Of a stretch of 64,000 bases of DNA, positions 54,859-63,430 are shown piece by piece. The translations under genes and the position numbers were made by a program. The notes below the pieces were generated by a model. It saw nothing but the letters and a program-made list of their open reading frames with translations. It was not told the origin of the DNA and did no database searches. Every line of letters starts with the position of its first letter. Position 1 is the first letter of the stretch. Origin of the DNA: Lichenicoccus sp964242335 (lineage in GTDB: Bacteria; Pseudomonadota; Alphaproteobacteria; Acetobacterales; Acetobacteraceae); the NCBI GenBank assembly GCA_964242335.1, contig CAXTAY010000014.1:24790-88789 (forward strand). The letters are read 5' to 3'.

Positions 54859-56414
54859 TGCGCGCCGAGCCGCGGCGCATGCTGCGGCCCGGCGGATCGC
54901 CCGTGCCGCGATGGCCCGTGCCGCGATGGCCCGTTGCGCGATGGTCCGTTGCGCCGTGGTTCGTCGCACTGGGGCTGATCACGGCGCTGCGTCTGCTGGT
55001 CGCCGGCACGTCAGGTCTTTCTCCCGACGAGGCCTATTACTGGACCTGGTCGCGCACCCTGGCGCCCGGCTACCTCGACCATCCGCCGATGACGGCGCTT
55101 TGGATCCGTGCCGGAACCTGGCTGCTCGGCGACACGCCGCTGGGCGTGCGCCTGCTCTCGCCGCTGGCGGCCGGCTGCGGCACCCTCCTGCTGGCGTCCG
55201 CCTGCGCCGACCTGATCGACGCCGCACCGGTGCCGCGCCGAGACCGCGCGCTGGTCGCGGCGGTGCTGCTGAACGCGACCCTGCTGCTCGGGGTGGGTGC
55301 GGTCACCATCACGCCGGACACCCCGCTGCTGTTCTTCTGGACCGCGGCATTGTTCGGGTTGGGCCGGGTGATCGCGACCCGCGACGGCAGGTGGTGGCTG
55401 GTCGCCGGACTGGCGATCGGGCTGGCGCTGGACAGCAAATACACCCTCCTGCTTCCGGGCGCCGGCCTGGCGCTGTGGCTGGTCGCGACGCGGGAGGGAC
55501 GCGGCTGGCTGCGCACGCCGTGGCCGTGGCTGGCCGGACTGATCGTATTGCTGCTGTTCGCTCCCGTGTTGTCGTGGAACGCGTCGCACGGCTGGGCGAG
55601 CTTCCTGAAGCAGGGCGGCCGCACCGGCGCCTGGCATCCGGCCGAGGCCGCGCGCTACTTGGCCGAACTGCTCGGCGGGCAGGTCGGACTCGCGACGCCC
55701 CTGATCTTCGTCCTGTTCCTGTGCGGCATGGGTCGGATCGCCCGCCATCCCTGGTCCGGGCCCGCGGGATCTTCCCTGCTGGTCTTCGTCACGCTCCCGG
55801 CGGCCCTGGTATTCGTCGAGCACGCTCTGGGCGACCGCGTGCAGGCGAACTGGCCCGGCCTGCTCTATCCTGCCTGCGCGATCGCGGCGGCGTCGCTGCG
55901 ATGGCGCTGGCGCAGCGCCATCGCCGTCGGGCTGCTGCTCAACGCCCTGGTCTACGCCCAGTCGACCCTTGCTCCGGTGTCGCTGCCGCGCCGGCTCGAT
56001 GTCACGCTGGTGAGGCTCGCCGGCTGGCCGGAACTAGCACGCCATGTAGCGACACTGGGCCGGACCGATCATCCCGCCGCGAGCTTCATCGTCGCCGACG
56101 AGTATGGCCTCGCTAGTGAGCTCGCGTTTTCGTTACCCCACGACGTGGTGCTCGCGGCGGAGCCGCGCTGGCGCCTGTTCGCGTTGCCGCACCCGGATGC
56201 CGGGGGCACCACCGGCTTGCTGTTGCGGTCGTTGCGACGCCCGGGTGCTCCCGACAAAAGCCTGTTTTCAAACGCTGTCTGCCTCGGGGAGGTGCGCCGC
56301 GGCCGTGGCGCGCGGGTTGCCGAGAGCTACCGCGTCTACCGCGTTACGGTGCGTGCCGGACTGCCGGACGCCCAGCGCGCGCAGCTCGTGCGGCTGCCGT
56401 CCCCGCGACGTTAG
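54858..56414 (+). CDS. GT-C (ArnT/PMT-like, family 39) glycosyltransferase
   Basis: 518-residue polytopic membrane protein. The first exoplasmic loop has the GT39 Asp-Glu motif SPDEAYYWTWS and YLDHPPMTALWIR, shared with ArnT-type enzymes that take sugars from polyprenyl phosphate. About ten membrane segments follow. ATG 54858 overlaps the stop of the donor-making gene by one base. The N-terminal 30 residues contain four consecutive PV-x-R-W-like repeats, encoded by 15-base direct repeats. It probably transfers the sugar made by its neighbour to lipid A, a glycan or a protein; which one is not clear. Confidence 0.9.
   Translation: MRAEPRRMLRPGGSPVPRWPVPRWPVARWSVAPWFVALGLITALRLLVAGTSGLSPDEAYYWTWSRTLAPGYLDHPPMTALWIRAGTWLLGDTPLGVRLLSPLAAGCGTLLLASACADLIDAAPVPRRDRALVAAVLLNATLLLGVGAVTITPDTPLLFFWTAALFGLGRVIATRDGRWWLVAGLAIGLALDSKYTLLLPGAGLALWLVATREGRGWLRTPWPWLAGLIVLLLFAPVLSWNASHGWASFLKQGGRTGAWHPAEAARYLAELLGGQVGLATPLIFVLFLCGMGRIARHPWSGPAGSSLLVFVTLPAALVFVEHALGDRVQANWPGLLYPACAIAAASLRWRWRSAIAVGLLLNALVYAQSTLAPVSLPRRLDVTLVRLAGWPELARHVATLGRTDHPAASFIVADEYGLASELAFSLPHDVVLAAEPRWRLFALPHPDAGGTTGLLLRSLRRPGAPDKSLFSNAVCLGEVRRGRGARVAESYRVYRVTVRAGLPDAQRAQLVRLPSPRR
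54901..54962 (+). repeat. four degenerate 15-bp tandem units in the GT39 gene
   Basis: Units beginning CCGTGCCGCGATGG and CCGTTGCGCGATGG, repeated four times with drift, encode PVPRW, PVPRW, PVARW, SVAPW just before the first membrane segment. Confidence 0.85.
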
Positions 56415-56469
56415 GAGTCGCTTAACTCGCCTGCGCCACCATGCCCTTCGGCGACTCAGGGGACGACGC

Positions 56470-57495
56470 ATGGCGGGCACGGGAGGCGGCAAACGATCCG
56501 GCGATCCGCGCAAGTCTCGTCCCAGCATCATCGTCCGCAGGGAAGAGATCATCGAGGGCGGCCATCACGGCGGCGCCTGGAAGGTGGCGTACGCCGACTT
56601 CGTGACCGCGATGATGGCGTTCTTCCTGCTGATGTGGCTGCTGAACGCGACCACCGATCAGCAGCGTCGCGGCATCGCCGCCTATTTCAGCCCGATGGCC
56701 GAGGTGGAACACGGCTTCTCCAATGCCGGCATGGTGCCCGGCGGTACGAGCCCGGTCGCGGACGCCGCGCAGCTGGTCGACCAGGGCCCGATGCAGCTCG
56801 CCACGCTGTCCGCCCACGGCGACAGCAGCAAGACCGAGAATGACGGCGAGGCGGATACCGGCACTGCCGATGCGCCGCCATCCGGCCCGACCGGCGAGGC
56901 CGCCGCCGCGGCGAGCACGCCCGCATCGCCGCCGCAGGCGAACCTTCCGGCCGACCACGCCTCCGACGACGCAGGCAGCGCCGCCCGCGCGGCCGCCGAA
57001 GACAAGGCGATGCACGACACCGCGCAGCGGCTGCGCGACGCGGTGGCGCACGATCCGGAGCTGTCCGGGGTCGGCGGTCAGATGGCGATCGACGTCACAC
57101 CGGAGGGCCTGCGCATCCAGATCATGGATGCCGAGCATCAGCCGATGTTCGACAGCGGATCGACGGCGCCGACGGCGCGTGCGCGTGGGCTACTGCGCGT
57201 GGCCGCACAGTTCATCAAGCCGATGCCGGAGCCGGTCTCGATCGACGGTTATACCGACGCGGCACCCTACCGCACCGGCCATCCCTCCAACTGGAGCCTC
57301 TCGTCGGGACGCGCCGATGCGGCCCGCGACGTGCTGGCGGGGGCGGGCCTCCCCGACATCAGGCTGAGCAACGTGACCGGCTATGCCGACCGCAAGCTGC
57401 TGCTGCCGGCGGATCCGCTCGCCGCTGCCAACCGGCGTGTCGTGCTGACGCTGCACCGCGCCTGGCCGCAGCCACCCGTCGCACGGGCGCAGTGA
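56470..57495 (+). CDS. motB: flagellar motor stator protein MotB
   Basis: 341 residues. Single membrane helix with the proton-carrying Asp in AYADFVTAMMAFFLLMWLLN; a long Ala/Pro-rich linker (residues about 115-195), then a peptidoglycan-binding OmpA-like domain, IDGYTDAAPYRTGHPSNWSLSSGRADAARDVL. ATG 56470, chosen since upstream in-frame starts lie in the GT39 gene. It is followed ten bases later by motA, i.e. in reverse of the usual order. Confidence 0.92.
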   Translation: MAGTGGGKRSGDPRKSRPSIIVRREEIIEGGHHGGAWKVAYADFVTAMMAFFLLMWLLNATTDQQRRGIAAYFSPMAEVEHGFSNAGMVPGGTSPVADAAQLVDQGPMQLATLSAHGDSSKTENDGEADTGTADAPPSGPTGEAAAAASTPASPPQANLPADHASDDAGSAARAAAEDKAMHDTAQRLRDAVAHDPELSGVGGQMAIDVTPEGLRIQIMDAEHQPMFDSGSTAPTARARGLLRVAAQFIKPMPEPVSIDGYTDAAPYRTGHPSNWSLSSGRADAARDVLAGAGLPDIRLSNVTGYADRKLLLPADPLAAANRRVVLTLHRAWPQPPVARAQ

Positions 57496-57505
57496 GCGCC
57501 GTGCG

Positions 57506-58372
57506 ATGCTGACCATCGGCGGCCTGGTCTTCCTGCTCGCCTGCGTGTTCGGCAGCTTCGTCGCGTCGGGCGGCGCCATCGGGCCACTGTTCGGCTCGAT
57601 GCCGTTCGAGCTGATGAGCATCCTGGGTGCCGCGATCGGCACCTTCGTCATGGCGAACTCGATGCACGACGTGAAGCACACGATCGCCGGCATGAAGAAA
57701 GTGATCAAGGGCTCGTCGTACAAGAAGCCCGAATATATCGAGATGCTCAGCCTGCTGTATTTCTTCGTCCGTCTCGCCAGTACGCGCGGGGTGATGGCGC
57801 TGGAGCCGCACATCGAGAATCCGCAGAACAGCAGTGCCTTCGCCAAGTTCCCGAGGATCTTGTCCAACCATCACGCCAGCAGCATGATCTGCGACTACCT
57901 GCGCATGGTCGGCATGAACGTGGACGATCCGCACCAGATCGACGACGTGATCGCGCGCGAGCTGAAGAAGACGCTGGCCGAGGAGCTGCATCCCTGCCAC
58001 GCGCTGCAGAGCATGTCGGACGCGCTGCCCGCACTCGGCATCGTTGCCGCGGTGCTCGGTGTGATCAAGACGATGTCGCACATCAACCAGCCGCCGGCGG
58101 TGCTCGGCGAGATGATCGGTGGTGCTCTGGTAGGCACCTTCCTCGGCGTGCTGCTGGCCTATGGTGTCGTGGCGCCGGTCGCAGCCAGGCTACGCGACGT
58201 GGTGATGGAGGAGTCGAAGTATTTCGAGCTGATCCGCGCCGTGCTGGTGGCGCACCTGCACGGCCATCCGGCGCAGGTCAGCGTCGAGAGCGGCCGCAAG
58301 ATGGTGCCCAACGAGCACATGCCGAGCTTCCTGGAGATCGAGACGGTGATCCAGTCGCTCGACATCACCTAG
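57506..58372 (+). CDS. motA: flagellar motor stator protein MotA
   Basis: 288 residues with four membrane segments: LVFLLACVFGSFVASGG, GAAIGTFVMAN, ALGIVAAVLGVIKTM (with the conserved Pro in the preceding ALPALG) and GGALVGTFLGVLLAYGVV. The long cytoplasmic loop carries charged residues that contact FliG. Forms the stator with MotB (5:2). The gene is directly followed by an IS remnant and no other flagellar gene is in the window. Confidence 0.93.
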   Translation: MLTIGGLVFLLACVFGSFVASGGAIGPLFGSMPFELMSILGAAIGTFVMANSMHDVKHTIAGMKKVIKGSSYKKPEYIEMLSLLYFFVRLASTRGVMALEPHIENPQNSSAFAKFPRILSNHHASSMICDYLRMVGMNVDDPHQIDDVIARELKKTLAEELHPCHALQSMSDALPALGIVAAVLGVIKTMSHINQPPAVLGEMIGGALVGTFLGVLLAYGVVAPVAARLRDVVMEESKYFELIRAVLVAHLHGHPAQVSVESGRKMVPNEHMPSFLEIETVIQSLDIT

Positions 58373-58459
58373 ATCTTGAGTCGAACCAAAGCCTCGTCGG
58401 TGCTGCGGTTCCGTGATCCGGTGCGTTGCTCTGCGGTTCGCAGGCGATGATGGCGGACG

Positions 58460-59151
58460 TTCTGGCTCTTCGACGCGCGGTGGGTAGTGGTCGAACCGTT
58501 CAAGCCGCAGAACCGGCCGGGACCCGAGCGCGAGGACGACCGGTGGGTCATTCTTGGCATCCTGCACGTCCTGACCTCCGGCTGCCGCTGGCGCGATTGT
58601 CCCTCTGACTACGGCTCCCGCACCACCGTCCACGACCGGTTCAACCGCTGGTCCCGGCAGGGCTTCCGGCGGGCGATGCCGACCGCCCTGGCAGAGGCCG
58701 GATGGTCGGGCGAGGCCACGGCGACCGATGCGACCCACGTCACGGCGGACCGCGCGGCGCAGGGCGGCGAAGGGGTGCACGTGCGCGCAGGCCATCGGCT
58801 CATCGCGTGGTGGCCAGACGACCAAGATCCACGCCCTCGTCGATGTGCTCGGCCGTCTCGGCCTCCTGCTGCTGACGCCCGCCCACGCCAGTGACGTGAC
58901 GACCTTCCCCACGGTGGAGGCCGACGCGCTCGACCGCATCCGCCGCCCGGCCGCGGACCGGGGCTACGACGCGGACTGGCTACGCATCGACCTACCGGCG
59001 TGAGAGGTGACGCTACCGGGAGCGCTGGCGTATCGAGGTCATGTTCTGCCGCCGGGAGGAGTTCCGCCGCGTCGCTACCCGCTACGACAAGCTCGACCGG
59101 AACTACGCTTCTGCGGACGGGCTCGCCGCCGTCACTGCGTTCTGGTTCTGA
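58460..59151 (+). mobile_element. degenerate IS5-family (IS427-like) transposase remnant
   Basis: Pieces of one DDE transposase in several frames. 58460-58790: FDARWVVVEPF, ILHVLTSGCRWRDCPSDYGS, VHDRFNRWSRQGF and first Asp region ATATDATHVTADRAA. After a frameshift near 58790, 58795-59003 gives SRGGQTTKIHALVDVLGRL and RGYDADWLRIDL. After a deletion, 59013-59151 gives RYRERWRIEVMFCRREEFRR and VATRYDKLDRNYASADG. So the catalytic core is interrupted and the element cannot transpose itself. I find no convincing terminal inverted repeats; only a 7-base match (CGAACCA) near both sides. Confidence 0.85.
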
Positions 59152-59450
59152 TCGCGCGGGAACGTCCGACCGCATCATGGTTCGCAACGGGTGGTTTCCG
59201 GTCCGACAGCTCTTGTGTCGGCATGATAGGTAGCTTCCGTCAGAACCGGTTTCCTGCTTTCCTTAAAACTGGATCGGCAGATGGGAAAGCTGGTCGACAC
59301 CGAGCCGCCGCCCCTGGTTGCTACTCGTGCAAGCATCCTGCTCGCAGCGTGTTCGACGGCCTGATAAACGGTTCATTGGTGATGGATGCGTTAGCGGCTG
59401 CCTGGTAGTCGCACTTCCACGTATGTAGACAAACTCCGGAGGCCCTGTTC
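59152..59450. other. region between IS remnant and racemase, no gene seen
   Basis: 299 bases. I see no coding similarity. The end contains GGAGG (59438-59442), a good ribosome site for the racemase ATG at 59451. Confidence 0.5.
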
Positions 59451-60176
59451 ATGCAGTCTGAACGGCCCCGCCCGCTGCCGCAGAAGACAATCGGCGTCCT
59501 CGGCGGCATGAGCAACTAGGCTACCAGCGAGTACTACCGCTTGCTCAATACGAAGCTCAATGATCGGCTTGATGGATGGGATAACGGTGAGATCGTTATC
59601 GTCTCAGCGAATTTCGGCAACATCGAATATTTCATTCGCAACGACCGCTGGGACGAGGCGCGTGCCTATCTGACCAACAAGGCTGACCGGCTCGAACGCG
59701 CCGGCGCCGACGTCGTGATCTGCGTTTCCAATACCATGCACCGTGTCGTGGAGCCGATCATGGCGCAACGGAAGACGCCGTTCATCGACATCGCCGATCC
59801 GACCGGCAACGCGATCCGCAAGGCCGGGATCAGCCGCGTTGGCCTGCTCGGCACGATGCCCGTGATGAAATCCCCGGAGTTGCGCGACCGATATCGACAG
59901 CGATTTGGAGTGGAGGTCGTCGCGCCGACACAGGCAGACATGGAGATCGTCGATCGGATCATTTTCAATGAGCTGGTGCGCGGCGAGCTGCGGGTGGATT
60001 CGAAACACGAATATCTGCGGATTGTGGGTGAGTTGCGCGAGCGCGGGGCGGCAGGGGTGATCCTCGGCTGCACCGAGATCTTCCTGCTGATAGCGCAGGA
60101 AGATCTACCGGGTTATCCGGTTTTCGACACCACCGAGCTACATGTGCAGGCAGCGGTAGATTTCGCTTTAGGATGA
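59451..60176 (+). pseudogene. aspartate/glutamate racemase family gene with an in-frame amber codon
   Basis: Reads as a 241-codon Asp/Glu racemase (cofactor-independent, RacX/aspartate racemase family) apart from TAG at 59517-59519, codon 23. The start MQSERPRPLPQKTIGVLGGMSN is followed by stop and then ATSEYYRLLNTKLNDRL; homologues have Gln here (CAG to TAG). Catalytic Cys residues are intact: VVICVSNTMH and GVILGCTEIFLL. GGAGG precedes the ATG. Codon use is more AT-rich (ATT, AAT, TAT) than in neighbours, which suggests transfer. Translation might restart at TTG 59541 but would then lack the first strand, so I call it a probable pseudogene unless the base is an error. Confidence 0.82.
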
Positions 60177-60251
60177 AGTAGCGCTTCTAATTCGGAATCG
60201 ACCGTGAGGCATGCTACGATCTGATCCACCTTCCCACGAGCGAACCTGCAG

Positions 60252-60306
60252 CGGGAAAGCCGCCCTGTCGTGGCCAGCACCACGTCGGGGCGGCCTCACT
60301 TTCCCG
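60252..60306. repeat. long imperfect stem-loop
   Basis: Nested pairing: CGGGAAAG (60252-60259) with CTTTCCCG (60299-60306), CCGCCC (60260-60265) with GGGCGG (60288-60293), and CGTGG (60269-60273) with CCACG (60280-60284), with small bulges. It may be a terminator-like element or transposon end. Confidence 0.7.
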
Positions 60307-60493
60307 AAATCTGTTCCCGCTCGGTTGAGTCCAGACTCTGGCGACCTTGCCGAGCAGCGGGATCCGCCGAAATCAGGTCGACGAAATAGTCATGGACGAG
60401 CCGCCTGGACGGAGCTGCCGACGCCGTCGTGCCTCGCAGCTCGGGCACGAGAAAGGAGCCGCGGAGATCCGACGGCTTCTCTCCTACAAGTCT
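60307..60493. other. intergenic sequence between stem-loop and ELWxxDGT gene
   Basis: Together with 60177-60251 this makes a 317-base gap between the racemase and the next gene. I find no supported gene; short frames exist on the plus strand but look random. Confidence 0.4.
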
Positions 60494-62656
60494 TCAGCCG
60501 ACGATGCTGCCGCCTGGATCGGTCACACCCACGAGCGTGATCTTCGTCCCGTCGACCAAGCTGAGCACCGTCGATCCGCCGCTGGTGGTGATGTGCTGGT
60601 CGCCGGACCCGTAGCCGAACAGGTCGATCTTGTCGGTGCTCGGCTTGAACCCGTTCAGCACGTCGGTGCCTCCCGCAGAGCCAGCGATGACGTCATAGAC
60701 GCTCGGGCCGCTGCCCTCGGTGAAGCTCGACCCGCCGGCCCCCAGCACCGCCTGTAGTGAGCCTGTGCCGCCTGTGATGGTGTTCGAGCCCGAGCTGGCG
60801 AAGATCAGGCTGGCCCCGTTGCCGATCGAGATGTTCGACGTGGAGGCGCTGGTCACCACCAGCATGTTGCCGCCCTTGCCCGCCACCGTCAGCGCCCCGG
60901 CGCCGCCGATGATCGAGTCGGCACCGCTGGTGCTGCCGGTGACGTTCAGCGAGCCCGCGCCGCCGAATATTGCGTCGCCCTTCACCGCGTTGACCGTGAG
61001 TACCCCGGTGCTGCCGACGACGATGTCATCGCCGCCCGGCCCGCCATTGACCGTGGCGGATCCGGCAGAGGTGAAGATCTCGTCGCCGGCGCCGCCCCCG
61101 GTCAGCGTGGTGTTGGCGCCGCTGGCCGTCTGCACGATGAAGCTGTTGTGGCGGGCGCTGCCGCCGGTGAAGTTGCCGCCGCCCGCGCCGGTGAAGATGG
61201 TCGCGGAACCCGCGCCGCCGTTCACCGAGCTGGCACCGGTGCCGCCGACGAACAGGAGAGAGCCCACGCCGCCGGTGACCGTGACCGACCCGGCCGAAGC
61301 CAGGACGGTATCGGAGCCGCTGCCACCCTGCACGGTGACGCCTGCGGCCGCTTGGTAGAACTGCGCGCCACCGCCGAGGGTGACCACGGCCGGAGGCCCC
61401 GGCGGGACGTCTGGCTCAGCCGCTATGACCGTAGCGGCGCTGATCGGCACGCCGGCCGGCAGCGTGATCTCGTGCGAGCCTGCCGAGGTGCCGTCGGAGA
61501 AGAACAGCGCCTGCTTGCCAGACGTGTCCGTGCCCTCGAACACAACGCCGCCGCTTACCGCCGTGATGTTACCCCCGTTCTGGAGGTATTGCAGTCCCGC
61601 GACGGTCACCTGAGACGTGCCTTTCGGCGTCCCGTCGGTGACGAACAGACCTTCCGGGTTGATGTTGCCCGTTCCCGTCTCTGGCTCGAGGAAGAACAGC
61701 TTGTTGCCAGATACTACACATCCCTCGTCGCCCGGCTGGCCGGTCAGCTGCATGGTCCCAGCGAGGGTGCCGTCGGTCACCCAGGGGCCATAGCCGGTGT
61801 CGAAGAACACCTTGCCGTTCACACTTGTGTAGCCGTACGGGGTGCGGATCGGCGCGTCGCTCGGCCCGTTCACGTGGATCTCGGTTGTGCCGGCGGTCGT
61901 GCCATCGGTCGACCAGACGCTGATGTTGTTGGATGCGTCGATCGCGGTGAAGACGGACTTGCCGTTCGTCTCCGCCCCGCCGAACTCGACGTGGGTGCCG
62001 AGGGCAGCGTCGACCAGCTGATGGGTGCCTGCCGCGGTGCCGTCGGTGACCCAGAGGGCACCCGCGCCGCCGCCGGCCGGCTGGTTGATGAACACGGTCT
62101 TGCCGCCGCCGACTTGAGCGATGGAGCCCGGGTTGAGCGAGACGCCGGCAGGGGTGACGGCGTAGGTGCCGGCGGCCGTGCCGTCGGTGCGCCAGAGGCC
62201 GCCGCTGGTCCCCGCAAAGAAGCCGACGCCGTTCGAGAGCGTGATCGAGGTCGGGCTGATACCGGACTCGATCTCGGTGAAGGAGGTCCCGTCGGAGGTC
62301 GCGAACAGCCCCGCCGTGGCGAACTCGGAGCGGCCGGAGATCAGCAGGTCGTTACCGATGACGGCCATCGTGGAGACACCGAACGGTCCACCGGTGCTGC
62401 TTGTTGTAATGCCCTGCGTACCTGCGGCCGTTCCGTCGGTGCTGAAGATGAACGGCTCCGTCTCTCCACCGGACTCTGCGGTCGCGGCAAAGAAGCTCTT
62501 TCCGTCGAACTCGGTGAAGTCCGAGAATGCAGCGCCGGTCCCGGTAAAACCCAACGCGGACAGGTTCAGGTCGACCGTCCCCGCTGCCGAGCCGTCGCTT
62601 GAGAAAAGACTGATAGACCCATCAGCATTCTGAGTGGAAAACAGGAACCGGCTCAT
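60494..62656 (-). CDS. secreted ELWxxDGT-repeat protein with RTX-like C-terminus
   Basis: 720 residues. The N-terminal 430 or so contain nine xxxDGTxxGT units (for example STDGTAAGT, RTDGTAAGT, VTDGTLAGT, VTDGTPKGT), the ELWxxDGT beta-propeller-like motif. The rest (about 435-680) is Gly/Ser/Ala-rich with many G-G-x-G-x-D-like turns, such as GGSGSDTVL and GGPGGDDIV, and the end DVLNGFKPSTDKIDLFGYG is the type I secretion signal style of RTX proteins. No N-terminal signal peptide, in keeping with type I export. It begins MSRFLFSTQNADG at ATG 62656. It is probably a surface or extracellular protein; binding partner unknown. Confidence 0.85.
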   Translation of the reverse strand: MSRFLFSTQNADGSISLFSSDGSAAGTVDLNLSALGFTGTGAAFSDFTEFDGKSFFAATAESGGETEPFIFSTDGTAAGTQGITTSSTGGPFGVSTMAVIGNDLLISGRSEFATAGLFATSDGTSFTEIESGISPTSITLSNGVGFFAGTSGGLWRTDGTAAGTYAVTPAGVSLNPGSIAQVGGGKTVFINQPAGGGAGALWVTDGTAAGTHQLVDAALGTHVEFGGAETNGKSVFTAIDASNNISVWSTDGTTAGTTEIHVNGPSDAPIRTPYGYTSVNGKVFFDTGYGPWVTDGTLAGTMQLTGQPGDEGCVVSGNKLFFLEPETGTGNINPEGLFVTDGTPKGTSQVTVAGLQYLQNGGNITAVSGGVVFEGTDTSGKQALFFSDGTSAGSHEITLPAGVPISAATVIAAEPDVPPGPPAVVTLGGGAQFYQAAAGVTVQGGSGSDTVLASAGSVTVTGGVGSLLFVGGTGASSVNGGAGSATIFTGAGGGNFTGGSARHNSFIVQTASGANTTLTGGGAGDEIFTSAGSATVNGGPGGDDIVVGSTGVLTVNAVKGDAIFGGAGSLNVTGSTSGADSIIGGAGALTVAGKGGNMLVVTSASTSNISIGNGASLIFASSGSNTITGGTGSLQAVLGAGGSSFTEGSGPSVYDVIAGSAGGTDVLNGFKPSTDKIDLFGYGSGDQHITTSGGSTVLSLVDGTKITLVGVTDPGGSIVG

Positions 62657-62959
62657 GCCTATGCCCTTGGGCCGCCCTTCCGGTCACGATGACGGTTTTA
62701 TCGACGGCCCGGGAACATAGACGGTCGATGTTTAAGCGTCTGCTAGCGGCCGCACGTTATTGCAACGATGTGCTATACCTTGGTTGCATGACTGGTGTTC
62801 AACCCGCTGCCCTACCATGTCGAACCAGCCATCGTCCGGCCTCAGGTAGATGGCGAACTACCGGTATTCGGGAGTTCCACCGCCGAGTTCGACCGGCGCA
62901 GTCCGAAGCGCCAGCGTGTGACCGCTTATCCGTGCGACCGCTAACCTGCTAAATCCACG
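62657..62959. other. intergenic region with a possible decayed coding fragment
   Basis: 303 bases. On the plus strand about 62797-62930 reads FNPLPYHVEPAIVRPQVDGE and onward without a stop, which has a protein-like look, but there is no start or match I can name. The AT-rich part next to 62690-62780 may hold the promoter of the ELWxxDGT gene. Confidence 0.3.
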
Positions 62960-63430
62960 TCACCTGAGGCGGTCGGAGCGAGCCAGCGCCTCGTGCGCCA
63001 GCGCCGGCACGTGCTCGGAGAGGCTCGACCGCCGCTGCGCCAGCCCGTCGACCTCGAACCACGCGGCGTCGAGCGCGTCACTGGCGGCGGTAGGTGTCCC
63101 GGACAGCCACTGGCAGAGCACCGGCAGCAGGATGAAGTGGCCGACCAGCTGCCCCTCCTCGTCGCGGCGGATCACCTCGAAGGCGGTCAGGAGCTGCAGC
63201 GGACGCGCCAGGATACCGGTCTCCTCCCGCAGCTCCCGCATCGCGGCGTCCTCGATCGTCTCGCCGGCCTCGATCTTGCCGCCCGGGCAACCCCAGAGCC
63301 CGGCATCGGGCGGGTTGCGGCGCCGCACCAGCAGGAGCCTGCGCTCGCGCACCGTCACCGCGACCGCGCCGGCAACCGGTCGTCCTATGGCCGCGACGCC
63401 TGCATCAGCAGTGCCGCGACCTGCTCGCAC
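62960..63430 (-). CDS. Nudix hydrolase
   Basis: About 156 residues if started at GTG 63430. The Nudix box is intact: GKIEAGETIEDAAMRELREETGIL, matching Gx5Ex7REUxEExGU, so it hydrolyses nucleoside diphosphates linked to another group; CPGGKIEAGE begins the box and substrate class is not clear. The fold starts at PVAGAVAVTVRERRLLLVRR. GTG 63430 overlaps the upstream fRMsr gene by 46 bases; ATA at 63388 would overlap its TAG exactly (ATAG) and fit the domain start, but ATA starts are very rare. Confidence 0.85.
   Translation of the reverse strand: MRAGRGTADAGVAAIGRPVAGAVAVTVRERRLLLVRRRNPPDAGLWGCPGGKIEAGETIEDAAMRELREETGILARPLQLLTAFEVIRRDEEGQLVGHFILLPVLCQWLSGTPTAASDALDAAWFEVDGLAQRRSSLSEHVPALAHEALARSDRLR

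Noticed and set aside
58372..59240. Terminal inverted repeats of the IS remnant
   Set aside because: Only a 7-base CGAACCA match was seen at the edges, which is not enough.
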